Part shown: positions 1 to 10,029 of the stretch, piece by piece
Layout of the letters: the number at the start of each line of letters is the position of its first letter
Numbering within the stretch: position 1 is the first letter of the stretch
DNA from: Diplolepis rosae
Taxonomy: Eukaryota > Arthropoda > Insecta > Hymenoptera > Diplolepididae
NCBI GenBank assembly: GCA_030998225.1
Contig: JAPYXD010000739.1
Coordinates: forward strand, 434,001-498,000
DNA length: 64,000 bases
Direction: 5' to 3'
Notes under the pieces: model-generated
The model's database searches: none
Seen by the model: the letters and a program-made list of their open reading frames with translations, nothing else
Told to the model about the DNA's origin: nothing
Program-made: the position numbers and the translations under genes

Positions 1-269
1 CAAATATAAATACATTTATTTGTGCAAGTAAACATTAATATTTAGTTTTTCATATATTTCAATTATGTCATAGTAATTGGGAGAAGTAAATAAATGTGTG
101 GAAATTGTTAGTTTTTAAAATCAAAATTTTAAATTGGTTATTGCATTTTTTTAAACTGAAGTTGTAAATTAAGTAACTCAACGGTTTGTAACGAAGTGTA
201 CACCCCTGTACACACGTCACAACTTCCCCCGCTTACGCCGAGCAGCGCGCGCAGCGGTCCCCCTCTTCG

Positions 270-327
270 TACCGAACCCTGGCTGGCTGAAGCATCTGGC
301 AGCAAGGGGGAAAGTAGGGATGTTACA
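270..327 (+). repeat. 3' end of the 5' LTR, SAP-gag Ty3/gypsy element
   Basis: These 58 bp are identical to 4416-4473 and end in GTTACA. They sit two bases before the primer-binding site. The upstream part, 187-269, has no counterpart in the 3' LTR. Confidence 0.75.
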
Positions 328-329
328 AA

Positions 330-347
330 TGGCGCCCGAACAGGGAC
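330..347 (+). promoter_or_regulatory. Primer-binding site complementary to a tRNA-Lys 3' end
   Basis: The 18-mer TGGCGCCCGAACAGGGAC starts two bases after the LTR. It is the complement of the 3' end of the tRNA-Lys species used by many lentiviruses and some insect elements. It would prime minus-strand DNA synthesis. Confidence 0.85.
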
Positions 348-477
348 CGGTATAACGAAATAAAGTGGGGGCACAGGCCTGATAGGTATATAAACGGGAA
401 CAACTCCGTGGCAGAGACAGTCGTTCATCTAAAGCTAAGCCAGCAAGACCACCAGGAACGCCCCAGAGAAGCCACCA

Positions 478-676
478 GCTCTTACCACATTGTAAGAGGT
501 ATTTCGCTCTCAAAGAAGAGAGACCACCTGCTCTTACCACATAGTAAAAGGTATTTCGCCCTCAAGGAAGAGAGACCACCAGCTCTTACCACATAGTAAG
601 AGGTATTTTGCTCTCAAGGACGAGAGAACACCGGCTCTCACCTCATAGTAAGAGGTACTTCGCTTCGAAAGAGAGA
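478..676 (+). repeat. Four-copy 52-bp tandem repeat in the retroelement leader
   Basis: Units start at 478, 530, 582 and 634, each beginning GCTCTTACCACATAGTAAGAGG or a close variant. Within each unit, CTCTTAC and GTAAGAG are inverted, so each can form a short hairpin. The array lies between the primer-binding site and gag, where packaging or internal-initiation signals usually sit. Function is unknown. Confidence 0.85.
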
Positions 677-692
677 AACATCACCCTTGACC

Positions 693-1928
693 ATGGCCGT
701 GTCCTGGATTTACCGCCTCAGCAAGGAGCAGCTCACACAAGAGCTCGAGAAGCACGAGCTTGATACCAGCGGTTCTCTGGCCGTCCTCAGGAACCGCATG
801 GTATCATTCGCCAGGCAAAATCCTGGCCTTTTTGCTGAGAAACCAAAGGACCCACCTGATTATAAGGAGGACCCAGACCGGACCAAGGACCTGGAGGACA
901 TGGAGGAAGAACTACAGGAACTAAGAGAAGTCCTAGTCGCCTCATCAACCCGGAGGGACGTGATAGCTCCACGCACTGAAGAAGAACCGCCGACCAGCCC
1001 GCAGTTAGGGCCCGCCCTCGACCAAGGTTTTTTAGGCCAACTGCGTCTGATGAACCACCTTCCAGGCACCAGTCGGGAAAGGGCGCCAGATACCCTAGGC
1101 ATACCAAGTCCAGAGAACCTCAGGCAAAACACGGGACACACCCTCGACCAAATGCGAAAGTGGAATTGCCACTTTGACGGAAAGAGGGTCTACGAGTTCT
1201 TGGAACGCGTCCAGGAGCTTCAGAGGGCTTACCAGCTCACGGACCAGCAGCTGTTACGGGGCTTCCCGGAACTCCTCCGAGGGGACGCCCAACTGTGGTA
1301 TCGTAACTGCGCCTCATCCCTGACGACCTGGGGCGACCTCGAGCGCCAAATTCGGAGCTTCTACCTGTCGCCGGGGGAACGCAGGCACTTAGACCAACAG
1401 ATAATCGAGCGGCGACAAGGTGCCCGGGAGCCCATCCGAGCATACACTACAGCACTGCTCACCCTCCTTAGGCGACGAGGCGGTTTCGACCACGAGAGGG
1501 TAATGGAGACCCTCTACTAGAACATGAAGCCAGAGTTGCGACTGCACATACGCCTGAAGGAGGTTTCATCCCCCGAGGAGCTCATACAGCAGGTCCAGGA
1601 GATCGAAGAGGTGCAGGCACAGTTACCGCGAGGACCCAAGAGCGAAGCCAGGGCATAAGCAAAAACGAGCCGAGTGGGACACGCTCTCCAAGCGGCTTTC
1701 GTAAGGGAGGAATGCTGCTGGAGATGCGGGCAGCGAAGGCACGACAGATTCAAATGCCGCAATCCGCCGAAAAAGCTCTGCTCGTGGTGCGGGAAGGAGG
1801 ATGTACTAACGCAAGACTGCCCTTGCCCAAAGCCGGGAAACGCCAGGAGGACCGGGCCCACCACACTCATCGCCCGGTCCAAAGAATCAACGCTCGCGAC
1901 CCCAGGGCCTTCATCCAGGTCCGAATAG
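693..1928 (+). pseudogene. gag remnant: SAP-like N terminus, capsid, zinc knuckles
   Basis: The frame starts at the ATG at 693 (MAVSWIYRLSKEQL). The first ~35 residues have the helix-turn-helix look of a SAP motif (LTQELEKHELDTSGSLAVLR), a gag N terminus seen in some arthropod Ty3/gypsy elements. A capsid-like segment follows, with RAYTTALLTLLRRRGGF. The frame is broken by TAG at 1518-1520 and TAA at 1656-1658. The same frame then continues into two cysteine knuckles: CWRCGQRRHDRFKC is intact, and CSWCGKEDVLTQDC has V where H is expected. The product would be a nucleocapsid/capsid precursor, but the stops and the lost histidine make it non-functional as read. Confidence 0.75.
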
Positions 1929-3049
1929 GCGCACGACGAGCGACGGCACTAATAGATCCAGGATCCGTCCGCTCCTACTTGGACCGAAGGACGAGCCACC
2001 GATGCCGAGAAGACGGCTGGCAGAGGGAGGAAGGCGATGAGGTAGCGATTCTCGCCGACGGGTCAGAAGTATCCTTGGGGGACAAACTCATCGGAGACAT
2101 CACCGCAGCTGGCCTCACTATACCGGCGGAGTTCCTCGAGCTACCGTCCTTGAAACCCGCCGTTCTCCTGGGGATGGACATTTTGTCCAAATTAAGACTC
2201 CAGATGCTTCTAAATGGAACCGACATCACACCGGGAAGAAACAAAGACAAAGGAGCCACATTCGCCATCAGCGGGGCAATCCCAATGACCGACCTGGAAA
2301 AAGAAAAACAAACCCAGGCCGAGCGGTTCCTGGAAAAACATCTGGGGCTTTTTAACCAGGTCAGAGGAACAACCCCTCTCATCGAGCACAAGATCGTACT
2401 CGAGGACCCAACACCGGTCAAACAACGATACCGCTCGAGGAATCCCGCCATGCAGGCAATAATCGATGAGGAATTGAATAAAATGTTAGAAGAAGGGGTA
2501 GTGCGGCCCTCAAACAGCCTTTGGAGCTCTCCGGTTGTTATAACTCGCCGGAAGGACGGCAAGCCGAGGTTTTGCATCGACTTCCGGAAATTGAACAGCG
2601 TTACCAGGAGAGATGCCTACCCGCTCCCGCAAGTGAACGCGACCCTAGACAAACTGCGGGGGGCCAGATACCTGTCAACGATCGATTTGAAGAATGGCTA
2701 CTGGCACGTGCCACTAGCCGAGGACAGTAAACCGCTTACGGCATTCACCGTCTACGGGAGAGGTCTCTTCGAGTTCAACGTTATGCCTTTTGGTCTACAC
2801 TCCGCGCCATCCACGTTCCAGCGACTTCTAGACCGTGTCATCACTCCCGATATGGCCCCGCACGTTTTCGCCTACTTAGACGACATAGTCGTATGCACGG
2901 CCACATACGAAAGGCATCTAGAAGTACTGGAGACTGTCTTCCAAAAACTGCGCGACGCCCGTTTAAGACCTAACCCGGAAAAGTGCAAATTCTTCCGGGC
3001 AGAGCTCCAGCCCCTGACTGAGTGCTGCTCAGGGTCCTCCAGGAAGTAG
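1870..3049 (+). pseudogene. pol remnant: protease and reverse transcriptase, truncated before RNase H
   Basis: The open frame extends back to 1712, but its first part overlaps gag in another frame. The protease-like motif is ALIDPGSVRSY, with DPG instead of the usual DTG or DSG. The reverse transcriptase blocks are clear: SSPVVITRRKDGKPRFCIDF, LSTIDLKNGYWHVPL, VMPFGLHSAPSTFQ and the catalytic FAYLDDIVV. It ends abruptly after the thumb-type KCKFFRAEL at about residue 430, where a glycine-histidine block and then RNase H should follow. The frame is -1 relative to gag, as is common for this group. The missing domains and altered protease site point to a dead copy or one that needs help in trans. 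Confidence 0.8.
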
Positions 3050-3084
3050 CCTCCCAGACGACGACCCGACAGGCGGCTAGTGGT

Positions 3085-3480
3085 CCCCCACGTCGAGTAC
3101 CAATGGATGGGCGCTCCCATGATTGGTCCTCGGCGGAGCGTAGATCTCGGCGTCAGGTGCCCCTGACCGAGCGCTACCTGGGGCGGCCACTGGACGTCAT
3201 CTACGACGACACGACGGACGGACTGGTGGTCCCCCACGTCGAGTACCAATGGATGGGCGCTCCCATGATTGGTCCTCGGCGAAGCGTAGAGCTCGGCGTC
3301 AGGTGCCCCTGACTGAGTTCTACCTGGGGTGGCCAGTAGATACCGTCCACCACAGACCGACGGGCAGGACTGGGTTTCCCCACGTCGAGTACCAATGGAT
3401 GGGCGCTCCCATGATTGGTCCTCGGCGGAGCGTAGACCTCGGCGTCAGGTGCCCCTGACCGAGTTCTACCTGGGGCAGCC
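3085..3480 (+). repeat. Three-copy 146-bp tandem repeat containing a CCAAT-ended hairpin
   Basis: The word CGTCGAGTACCAATGGATGG begins at 3091, 3237 and 3383, giving a 146-bp period; the third copy is partial. Each unit has a near-perfect inverted repeat from ACCAAT to ATTGGT around TGGGCGCTCCCA. The array occupies the place where RNase H and integrase should be. Several ORFs read through it only because the units lack stops. Confidence 0.9.
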
Positions 3481-3509
3481 GCCGAACCTGCCCAAAGGAA
3501 TCCAGACGC

Positions 3510-3800
3510 ACGACCGGAACGACCCGAACACTCCCGAGCACCGCCGAACACTAACCGACCACGACCGAACACTACCGAACGTTACCTGACCGCACTACGA
3601 ACCGACCCGAACACTCGCGACCACTACCGAACGCTCTCAACGCACTCCCGAACACTCCCGAACGCTCCCGACGCACTCCCGAATACTCCCGACGCACCTT
3701 GAACACTTCCGAACGCTCCCGACGCACCGCCGAACACTTCCGAAGTACCCTTGAACACTCCCGAACGCTCCCGACGCACTACCGATCCTCTGCGGAGCAC
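3510..3800 (+). repeat. CpG-rich minisatellite with a CCGAACACTC-like unit
   Basis: Degenerate 10-11-bp units such as CCGAACACTC, CCGAACGCTC and CCGACGCACT repeat many times. No coding signal is seen. It continues the tandem-repeat replacement of the 3' half of pol. Confidence 0.8.
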
Positions 3801-4415
3801 ACACCGCGCGTACCGACCTCTACCAGGGCATCTAGACCCAACCGTCGCGACAGACAGACCGACCGACCTGACTTACCTGAAACCTCGGCCCTACGGATAC
3901 CGCCGCGGCCGGGGTCTAGAGGGCGAGGCGTTGCCCAGATACCGCTGGGAACGTCTCTCCCTAAGCCGGACAGCTGACCAAGACCACTACAGACTTACAG
4001 ACGTACGACCCAGACGAAAGGTCAACGCGCCCTGGATAAGAGGTCGGACTCAACGCTGTATTTCGTACGCGCGACGACCTAGTCCGCCAAATAAATATTT
4101 TGTACCGGGTTTTTTCAGAAGAGCAACATTGTAAACTGCGGTCAACGACGCGAAGCGACCGCCAGGCCTGTGCCCACGCGTACGCACACACCACCGGCGT
4201 ATTCCTCACATCACACACGCACACACACACACACAGACATTCCACTCATCACGCACACTGACACCGGCACATTTACCTATTTATAATACATTCACACTCA
4301 CACTATTTTTCCATCTGTAACCATTCTCCTGTATTTTATTTACTGAATAAATATGTTTCATTACTTTTCACAATAACCAGACTCAAATTACTTTCATCAC
4401 CTACTCCCCCACTCC

Positions 4416-4473
4416 TACCGAACCCTGGCTGGCTGAAGCATCTGGCAGCAAGGGGGAAAGTAGGGATGTTACA
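4416..4473 (+). repeat. 3' end of the 3' LTR, SAP-gag Ty3/gypsy element
   Basis: These 58 bp are identical to 270-327 and end at GTTACA next to the GGTT duplication. The LTR probably starts at TGTAAC near 4316 or at TGTAAA near 4132; the sequence does not decide. AATAAA lies at about 4346, and a CA dinucleotide run at about 4212-4232. Confidence 0.7.
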
Positions 4474-4477
4474 GGTT

Positions 4478-4850
4478 TATTAAAATTTATTTAACATGAT
4501 GAACTATTTTTACTAACACAAATTATATTTTGCAATTATAAAAATAGCGATAACCAAGAGACATTAGGGATGTATATAGGATTTATAATAAATAAGGCAA
4601 TTTTAAAATTTCAAGATTGTAATTCTTGTAAACATATTCCAATCTTCGTAGTATTTTATGATAAACAATATATAGAATAAATACAAGAAGCATTTCAACA
4701 CTCATATAATGAAAAAAATAATTATCACACTGTGAATAAAACATAACAATAAAACATAACAGAAAATTTCATCAATAACAATAATAAGTTTATCACAATT
4801 CTTTTAAATCGAGTCGTTCGTCTATAAACATTTTTTACCCTATTGAAAAA
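4478..4850. other. AT-rich stretch with no recognised feature
   Basis: No ORF, RNA gene or repeat recognised. It separates the LTR element from a minisatellite. Confidence 0.6.
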
Positions 4851-5028
4851 TCCTGTGTAGGATACCACATAGGATCTCATATAGGACCTTACATAGGATC
4901 CTGCATAGGATCCTATATAAGATCTTATGTACGATCATATGTGAGTTCCTATGCCAAATTCCTACATAGGATCTTGCATAAGATCTTACACAGGATCCTA
5001 TGTTGGATCCTATGTAAGATCCTATATA
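4851..5028. repeat. AGGATCC-type palindromic minisatellite
   Basis: About fifteen degenerate 10-12-bp units such as CATAGGATCCTATATAAGATC repeat head to tail. The core GGATCC and TATATA are self-complementary, so the array reads similarly on both strands. It directly abuts foldback element F copy 1. Confidence 0.8.
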
Positions 5029-5598
5029 TTGTTATTATTGAATGGCTATTTTGAAAGAGAAAAGATTATTTTACATGAATAAAATTTGAAACACAGAAAA
5101 ATAATTTTATCAATCAATTTTTTTTCTTATCGCTTTTCGACAAATTTTAAAAAATTATGCGATTTTAATAAATTACAAATAACTTTTTCGAGAAAAAGAT
5201 TCCCTGCAACTTAACCATTTCCAATTATCGAAAATGAATAAATTATTAGTAAATTTAGCAATTTGTTTATAAAAATTTCGTTTTGAAAAATTTTTTTTAA
5301 TGTTTTCAGCCATTAAAGAATTTATATTTATAAATCAGAAACGGTAAAGTTGTGGGAAATATTTTCTCTGAAAAAATGATTCATGATTCATTAGAATCGC
5401 ATAATTTTTTTAAATTTGGCGAAAAGCGATAAGAAAAAGAATTGGATTTTTTCTGTGTTTCAAATTTTTTTCATGTAAAATAATCTTTTCTCTTTCAAAA
5501 TAGCCCTTCAATAATAACATTGGTATTCTAGAAAGCAAAATTATCTATTTTTGCCTGAGGTCTAATTTTCGTGGGTGATAACTACCTTAAACTTGGAA
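5029..5598. mobile_element. Foldback element F, copy 1
   Basis: The left arm (from GCTATTTTGAAAGAGAAAAG) and right arm (CTTTTCTCTTTCAAAATAGC) are inverted around a centre with AACTTAACCATTTCC and GAAACGGTAAAGTTG. The same centre and arm pattern recur at 48150-48830 and 56745-57410. The right end (TTTTGCCTGAGGTCTAATTTTCG, then GATAACTACCTTAA) matches the outer ends of the other copies. The left outer end is missing here, replaced by the minisatellite. No coding capacity. Confidence 0.75.
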
Positions 5599-5782
5599 AT
5601 TTCAATTGCTCTTATTTTAAATTTAAATTTAAATTAAATGATTTCAGCCAAATGTGAATCATATTTGTAAAAATATAGTTTTACGTTAATTTCTGTTAAC
5701 GAATCCGGCGGGATTGTGAATTAGAAGTACACAATAAACAAAACAATATGCAACGGAGAAAATGAATGCGAAAAATACATAC

Positions 5783-6027
5783 CGTTCCCAAAACAATTCC
5801 GTCAGGACCAATAATTGTTCTTTCGCGGATGATGTCACTTTCAGCAAAATGTTTGTCACAAACTGCTTGACCTTCTTTGACTTCGATATAGTCTCTTAAA
5901 ATTGCGCGTTGCCATTTCTTAATTAAATTTTTATGTTTTGGCACATAAAAAATCGACGAGTTTGCTCCTCGGAACTCCGTTTACTTTTGTAGCCAGAATC
6001 ACACTTCACGGCAATACACTTCACCAT
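5783..6027 (-). pseudogene. THAP-domain exon with splice donor, frameshifted
   Basis: On the minus strand an ATG at 6027 opens MVKCIAVKCDSGYKSK, giving the first two zinc ligands (C-x4-C) of a THAP domain. A 2-base insertion near 5946 shifts the frame. Reading resumes with PKHKNLIKKWQRAI and VCDKHF, which supply the P, W and C-x2-H positions of the domain. The exon ends at 5783 in front of a clean donor, GTATGT. THAP domains are DNA-binding zinc fingers found in P-type transposases and in host regulators. No downstream exon was recognised, so this is a fragment. A THAP host gene is less likely given the frameshift. Confidence 0.65.
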
Positions 6028-6597
6028 TTTTTATTGTTTTTTATATCCTTACACCAAGAAAACTATTCACTTTACTTTTTCAACAAAAAACACGATAAAA
6101 ACACTACTAAATATCAAAAAACCTCAAATCTTTACTGTTTTGCCATGCATTTGACAGTTAGTCGGCCCTAAAGCTTATCAGCGCCGCGCTCGGTCACATT
6201 AAGTACTAATGCCCTCGCCAGTCAAAAGTCAGCCCACTTTTAGTTTTAAGTTGCAGAGGGCTGGTTTGCTTGAAAGATTTGAAGAATGTATCGATAAGCA
6301 TGTTCTCGTTTTCAACACATTCTTCAAATCCTTCAAAACAAATGGTCATCATAACCTACAAATTTATGACATTTTATTTTATATTAAAAAATTAAAAGAA
6401 TGACAAGCGACAAGTAGGTACTCAAAATAGGCAGAAATGAATTTAGCACTTGAAAAATATAATTATTAATAAATTTATGACTTACTTTTACGCTGGAAAA
6501 TTTGGTTTTACTTACCCAACTCTGCCGGTCAGGTAGACGCAGGTATAAATGAATGAGGCAAAATAAGCATTCAAAATGTTTTTATCCTTATTCTACG

Positions 6598-9345
6598 TTT
6601 TTTTTTTTTTTTTTTTTTTTTTTGGTGAGGAGGAAAAATGGCAAAATCTTTCATAGACGTTGTACAGGAATCTCCTAGGACGAGTCTAGGCATACCTGTT
6701 AAAACCAAAAAAAACCCCTCTCTCGAACCAATACACCACCCGCGGATCCGCCTTTCGGCTTTAAACTTCACGGGTGGTTGCTTCCATTAAAGTCGCGTAC
6801 GACTCTTCCGTCATCCGTTCGCTCGGAACTTCCACCCGCGGCCACACGCCCACTAGGATAACCGACTAGCCGCGCCACCCAGGGGGGAAACAAACAGATT
6901 CCTCCCCCGAACGACGCGGACAGTCAAGTCTACCCGAGACGCGATTTCTACTGGCCCTCCCGGTTGTTTCGCTCTCGACGCCCATCAAGTTCTCTCGTCT
7001 ACATCACAAGTGTGACGAATGACTCGATGAGCGTCCAGAACCGCTCAGACTGGAGCATGAGGGGGACCATCGTGTCAGGAGTAAGTTCGGAACCCACCGC
7101 CTGACCGAGGACCTCCCTAGCCACACCCCATTTTGCGCAGACGAAGAGTGCGTGCTCTGCGTTATCCAGCGGGGAATCGCAGTAGCAACACGTCTCCTCG
7201 TCTCTCTTCTTAAAGCGCCTCAGGTACGCGTTAAAACAGCCATGGCCCGTGAGCCCTTGTGCCAAGTAAAAGCCGACTTCCCCGTACTTTCTGTTCAGCC
7301 AGGTGGCGAGCTCCGGGATCATGCGGTAGGTCCATCTCCCTGTCTGCTCACCATGCCATCTCAACTGCCATTTCTCTACGAGTTGCGCCTTCCATCCTTG
7401 CGGATGGCCTCCTTCGCGCGAGCGATTTCCTGCAGGTCGGCGCCGGTAAGCTCCTTGCGAAGCTGAAAGGTTTCCTGCCTTTCCTCCGCCAATAAATCTA
7501 TTGGCGGGACGCTCTCCAGGGCCAGCACAGCGCTCGTCGAGATAGTTCTATATGCCGAAACTATTCTCAGCGCGACAAGTCTCTGCGCCGAGAACAGCTT
7601 CTTCTGGATAGCATGGTTTTGCAAGGTATTGGCGCAGACCGGAGCTGCATAAAGCAGCACGCATAAAGGACCACGCTTGCCACCAATCTTTTTTTCGCTT
7701 CCCTGGGTCCACCAATGTTTGGCATAAGCCGGGCCAAGATCGCTCCACATCGGATGGCTTTGGCAGCTGCGATCTTTAGGTGTTCGCCAAAGCTAAGCCT
7801 ACGATCCAGCTTTACCCCCAGGTACTTAATGCTTGTTTTCCACTCGACTTCATGCTCTCCGAGAACGATCCTCGGATATTGGAAGGATCTCCTGTCCGTA
7901 ACGAGCAAAGCCTCGGTTTTCTCAGGGGCCATTTTAAGGCCTCTGCCATCCAACCAGCGCTTTGCTCGCCACAGACTTTCATTGATCCTAAGCTCTAGGA
8001 TTCTGACGTCGTCAGTGGCGCACACGACAAGTGTGTCATCCGCGAAGCCGATGATGCTCGTTCCAGCAGGCAGGTCCATGCGCAGAAAGTCATCGCACAT
8101 GATTTTCCAAACGAGTGGACCCACCCGCGACCATTGAGGAGCGCCACATGTCATCTCTTCTTTGAGAGACCATTTGTCGCCCTCGTATATCACCCACCTG
8201 TCGCTCAGATAGTCATCCATCATTCGCAACAGGTAGTCTGGAACCTTTTTCCGCATCATCGCCTCGATGCAGATGTCCCATCTCGCGGTATTGAACGCAT
8301 TGCGTATGTCAATGCTAATCAACGCACAGAATCCCTTACGCTTACCAGTTCCTTTTCTTGCATTTGTGGCGATGTTAACCACAGCTTGGATGGCATCCAC
8401 AGTGGACCTGCCGTTCTTGAATCCGAACTGGTTTTCCGAGAGCCCGTTCTCCCCGACCAAGAGAGCCTGAAGCCGTTGTAGAATCAACTCCTCCAGAAGT
8501 TTCCCCATCGTATCCAATAAGCATATTGGTCTATACGACGAGGCAACCCCTAGAGGTTTATTGCCCTTCCTCAGCAGGACCGACCTCTGCTCCTTCCAAT
8601 CTGCGAAGAACCTCCCATCCCGAAGACAGGAATTAAAGGCTTCTAGGAGGATCTCCGGGTATGCCCCGATCACCTCTTTGAGGATCTCGTTCGGCACCCC
8701 GTCGATACTCGGCGCTGTATTTGCCTTAAGCCTTCCACCCGCTCTCTTTAGTTCTTCGAGAGTGAAGAGTTCTTCGCGTCGGACCACGCAGGAACTTCGG
8801 TCCTGTCTTTGGAACGGCTCCACGTGTGGAAACAAGCTTCGCACAATGTACTTGACTCGATCGGGATTATCCAGGCCCGGGGTCTTTCTTCTAGTCACCA
8901 ATCTTTTGGTGACTATTTGGAAGGCGAGACCCCATGGATCCTTCTCGACCTCACCGATCAAGTATTTTCAGCACTGAAGTCGGCTTTTCTTTATGCCTCG
9001 CCTCAAAGCTGTTTTTGCCCCTTTCCATGCCTCGAGCAGCGTAGCATCCCCCTTTGAACGGGTGAATTTTCGCCGCGCTGCGAGGCATTCTCGACGTAGG
9101 ACTGCCAACTGGTCGTTCCACCAGTACATCGAACCCTTGGCTTGCCTGCGCTTACGGCGAGGCTTCGAGTAGTCACAAGCCGCGACCACCTTCTGCCTCA
9201 CCGAGCGCACAGCAGCTTCAAACGCCTCAGCAGGGCAGACCCAAGCAAGCTCATCGATGAGCCTGGTTTCTTCGAGGTGTTCGCGAAGTCTTTCCCTGCT
9301 GAGTCGTCTCGTGTTCCAGGAGGGGCTCCTTCCTTCGCCGCCCCT
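6598..9345 (-). mobile_element. Non-LTR retrotransposon (LINE), 5'-truncated, R1/Jockey/I group
   Basis: A T-run at 6598-6622 on the plus strand is the poly(A) tail of a minus-strand LINE. GC-rich element sequence extends to about 9345, where AT-rich host DNA resumes. Only the second half of ORF2 is present; the endonuclease domain and ORF1 are absent, as expected of incomplete reverse transcription. A target duplication could not be identified. Confidence 0.85.
6999..9330 (-). pseudogene. LINE ORF2 remnant: reverse transcriptase and C-terminal CCHC
   Basis: The segment before the RT has KGSMYWWNDQLAVLRRECLA, typical of the linker between endonuclease and RT in the R1/Jockey group. TGA at 8968-8970 sits where a tryptophan codon is likely. 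The RT proper (8961 downward) has SYRPICLLDTMGKLLE, FCALISIDIRNAFNTARW, GAPQWSRVGPLVW and the catalytic FADDTLVV. The normal PQGS block reads PQWS, a damaging change. Two frameshifts follow, near 7670 and near 7390. The last piece carries CCYCDSPLDNAEHALFVC, the C-terminal zinc knuckle. The enzyme would have made cDNA from element RNA at the target; this copy is inactive. Confidence 0.85.
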
Positions 9346-9359
9346 GCTGCTAAAATTAT

Positions 9360-10029
9360 TATTGATTTTTTTTCTCGTAAAAAAAAGCACTTGTCCAAAA
9401 ACACGAGTAAGGAATATTTGCATTATTCCAATAAAATAATTTACCAATCGACTCACAGTTTCAAAATTTAAACTGTAAACGTATCATCTAACTGTAATTC
9501 AATAATGATTTGATACTTATTCTGTATGGATAACTTGAAAAGAACAAATCGATCAATAATTTGAAATAATTCACGCGATAAACCGGATCGAACTGCGTAT
9601 TGTTGAATGGATGACTGTCTGAGGGTGGAGGAGGTTAATAAAAACGTGTATGTTTATTTTTAAGAAAATGAACGCGGCTAAAGTTGTGTTCCACAAAAGA
9701 ATACTATAATTTCGATCGATATTGGTTTTAAAGTCGCAGCGCAGTATATAACGAAAAACGTGACTGCACGACACTCTTTCAGTATACAAAGGTTTTATTT
9801 GCTAAAATGAATACGTCACAATATATCGGCTTTTCCGTGATAATTTATGGACAAAAAATAACAATCCCTACCAAGGTTAAAAATCTGAAATACAGAATTT
9901 TTCAGCTCATCGATGAACATTATTTTCAAAACGGCGCTATCGCATTGATTGAATGTGTTATCGCTCATTAAAAAAGGCGTCATAACACTAAAATCGTGGT
10001 TTTTTAGTCTACGGTGAAACATGGCGCGA
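9360..10029. other. AT-rich stretch with no recognised gene
   Basis: The short ORFs here have no recognisable domain and no compositional support. No repeat mate was seen elsewhere in the window. Confidence 0.5.

Larger units (their letters stand above)
187..4473 (+). mobile_element. Ty3/gypsy-like LTR retrotransposon, degenerate, GC-rich, SAP-type gag
   Basis: The element runs from TGTAAC at 187 to GTTACA at 4473 and is flanked by the 4-bp duplication GGTT (183-186 and 4474-4477). Its order is primer-binding site, tandem-repeat leader, gag, protease and reverse transcriptase; RNase H and integrase are missing and replaced by tandem repeats. The two ends match perfectly only over their last 58 bp (270-327 and 4416-4473). 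The rest of the two putative LTRs does not align, so at least one LTR is rearranged. It is visibly richer in GC and CpG than its AT-rich surroundings. The gag and pol lesions make it non-autonomous. The boundaries are well supported; the internal edges of the LTRs are not. Confidence 0.8.

Noticed and set aside
1712..1869. The N-terminal part of the long pol-frame ORF
   Set aside because: It overlaps the zinc-knuckle coding of gag in another frame and has no pol motif; true pol begins near the protease.
3022..3589. Several overlapping ORFs with shared peptides
   Set aside because: They are frame readings of the 146-bp tandem repeat; the shared peptides reflect repeat identity.
7152..8977. 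Plus-strand ORFs across the LINE
   Set aside because: All are shadows of the minus-strand reverse transcriptase frame.
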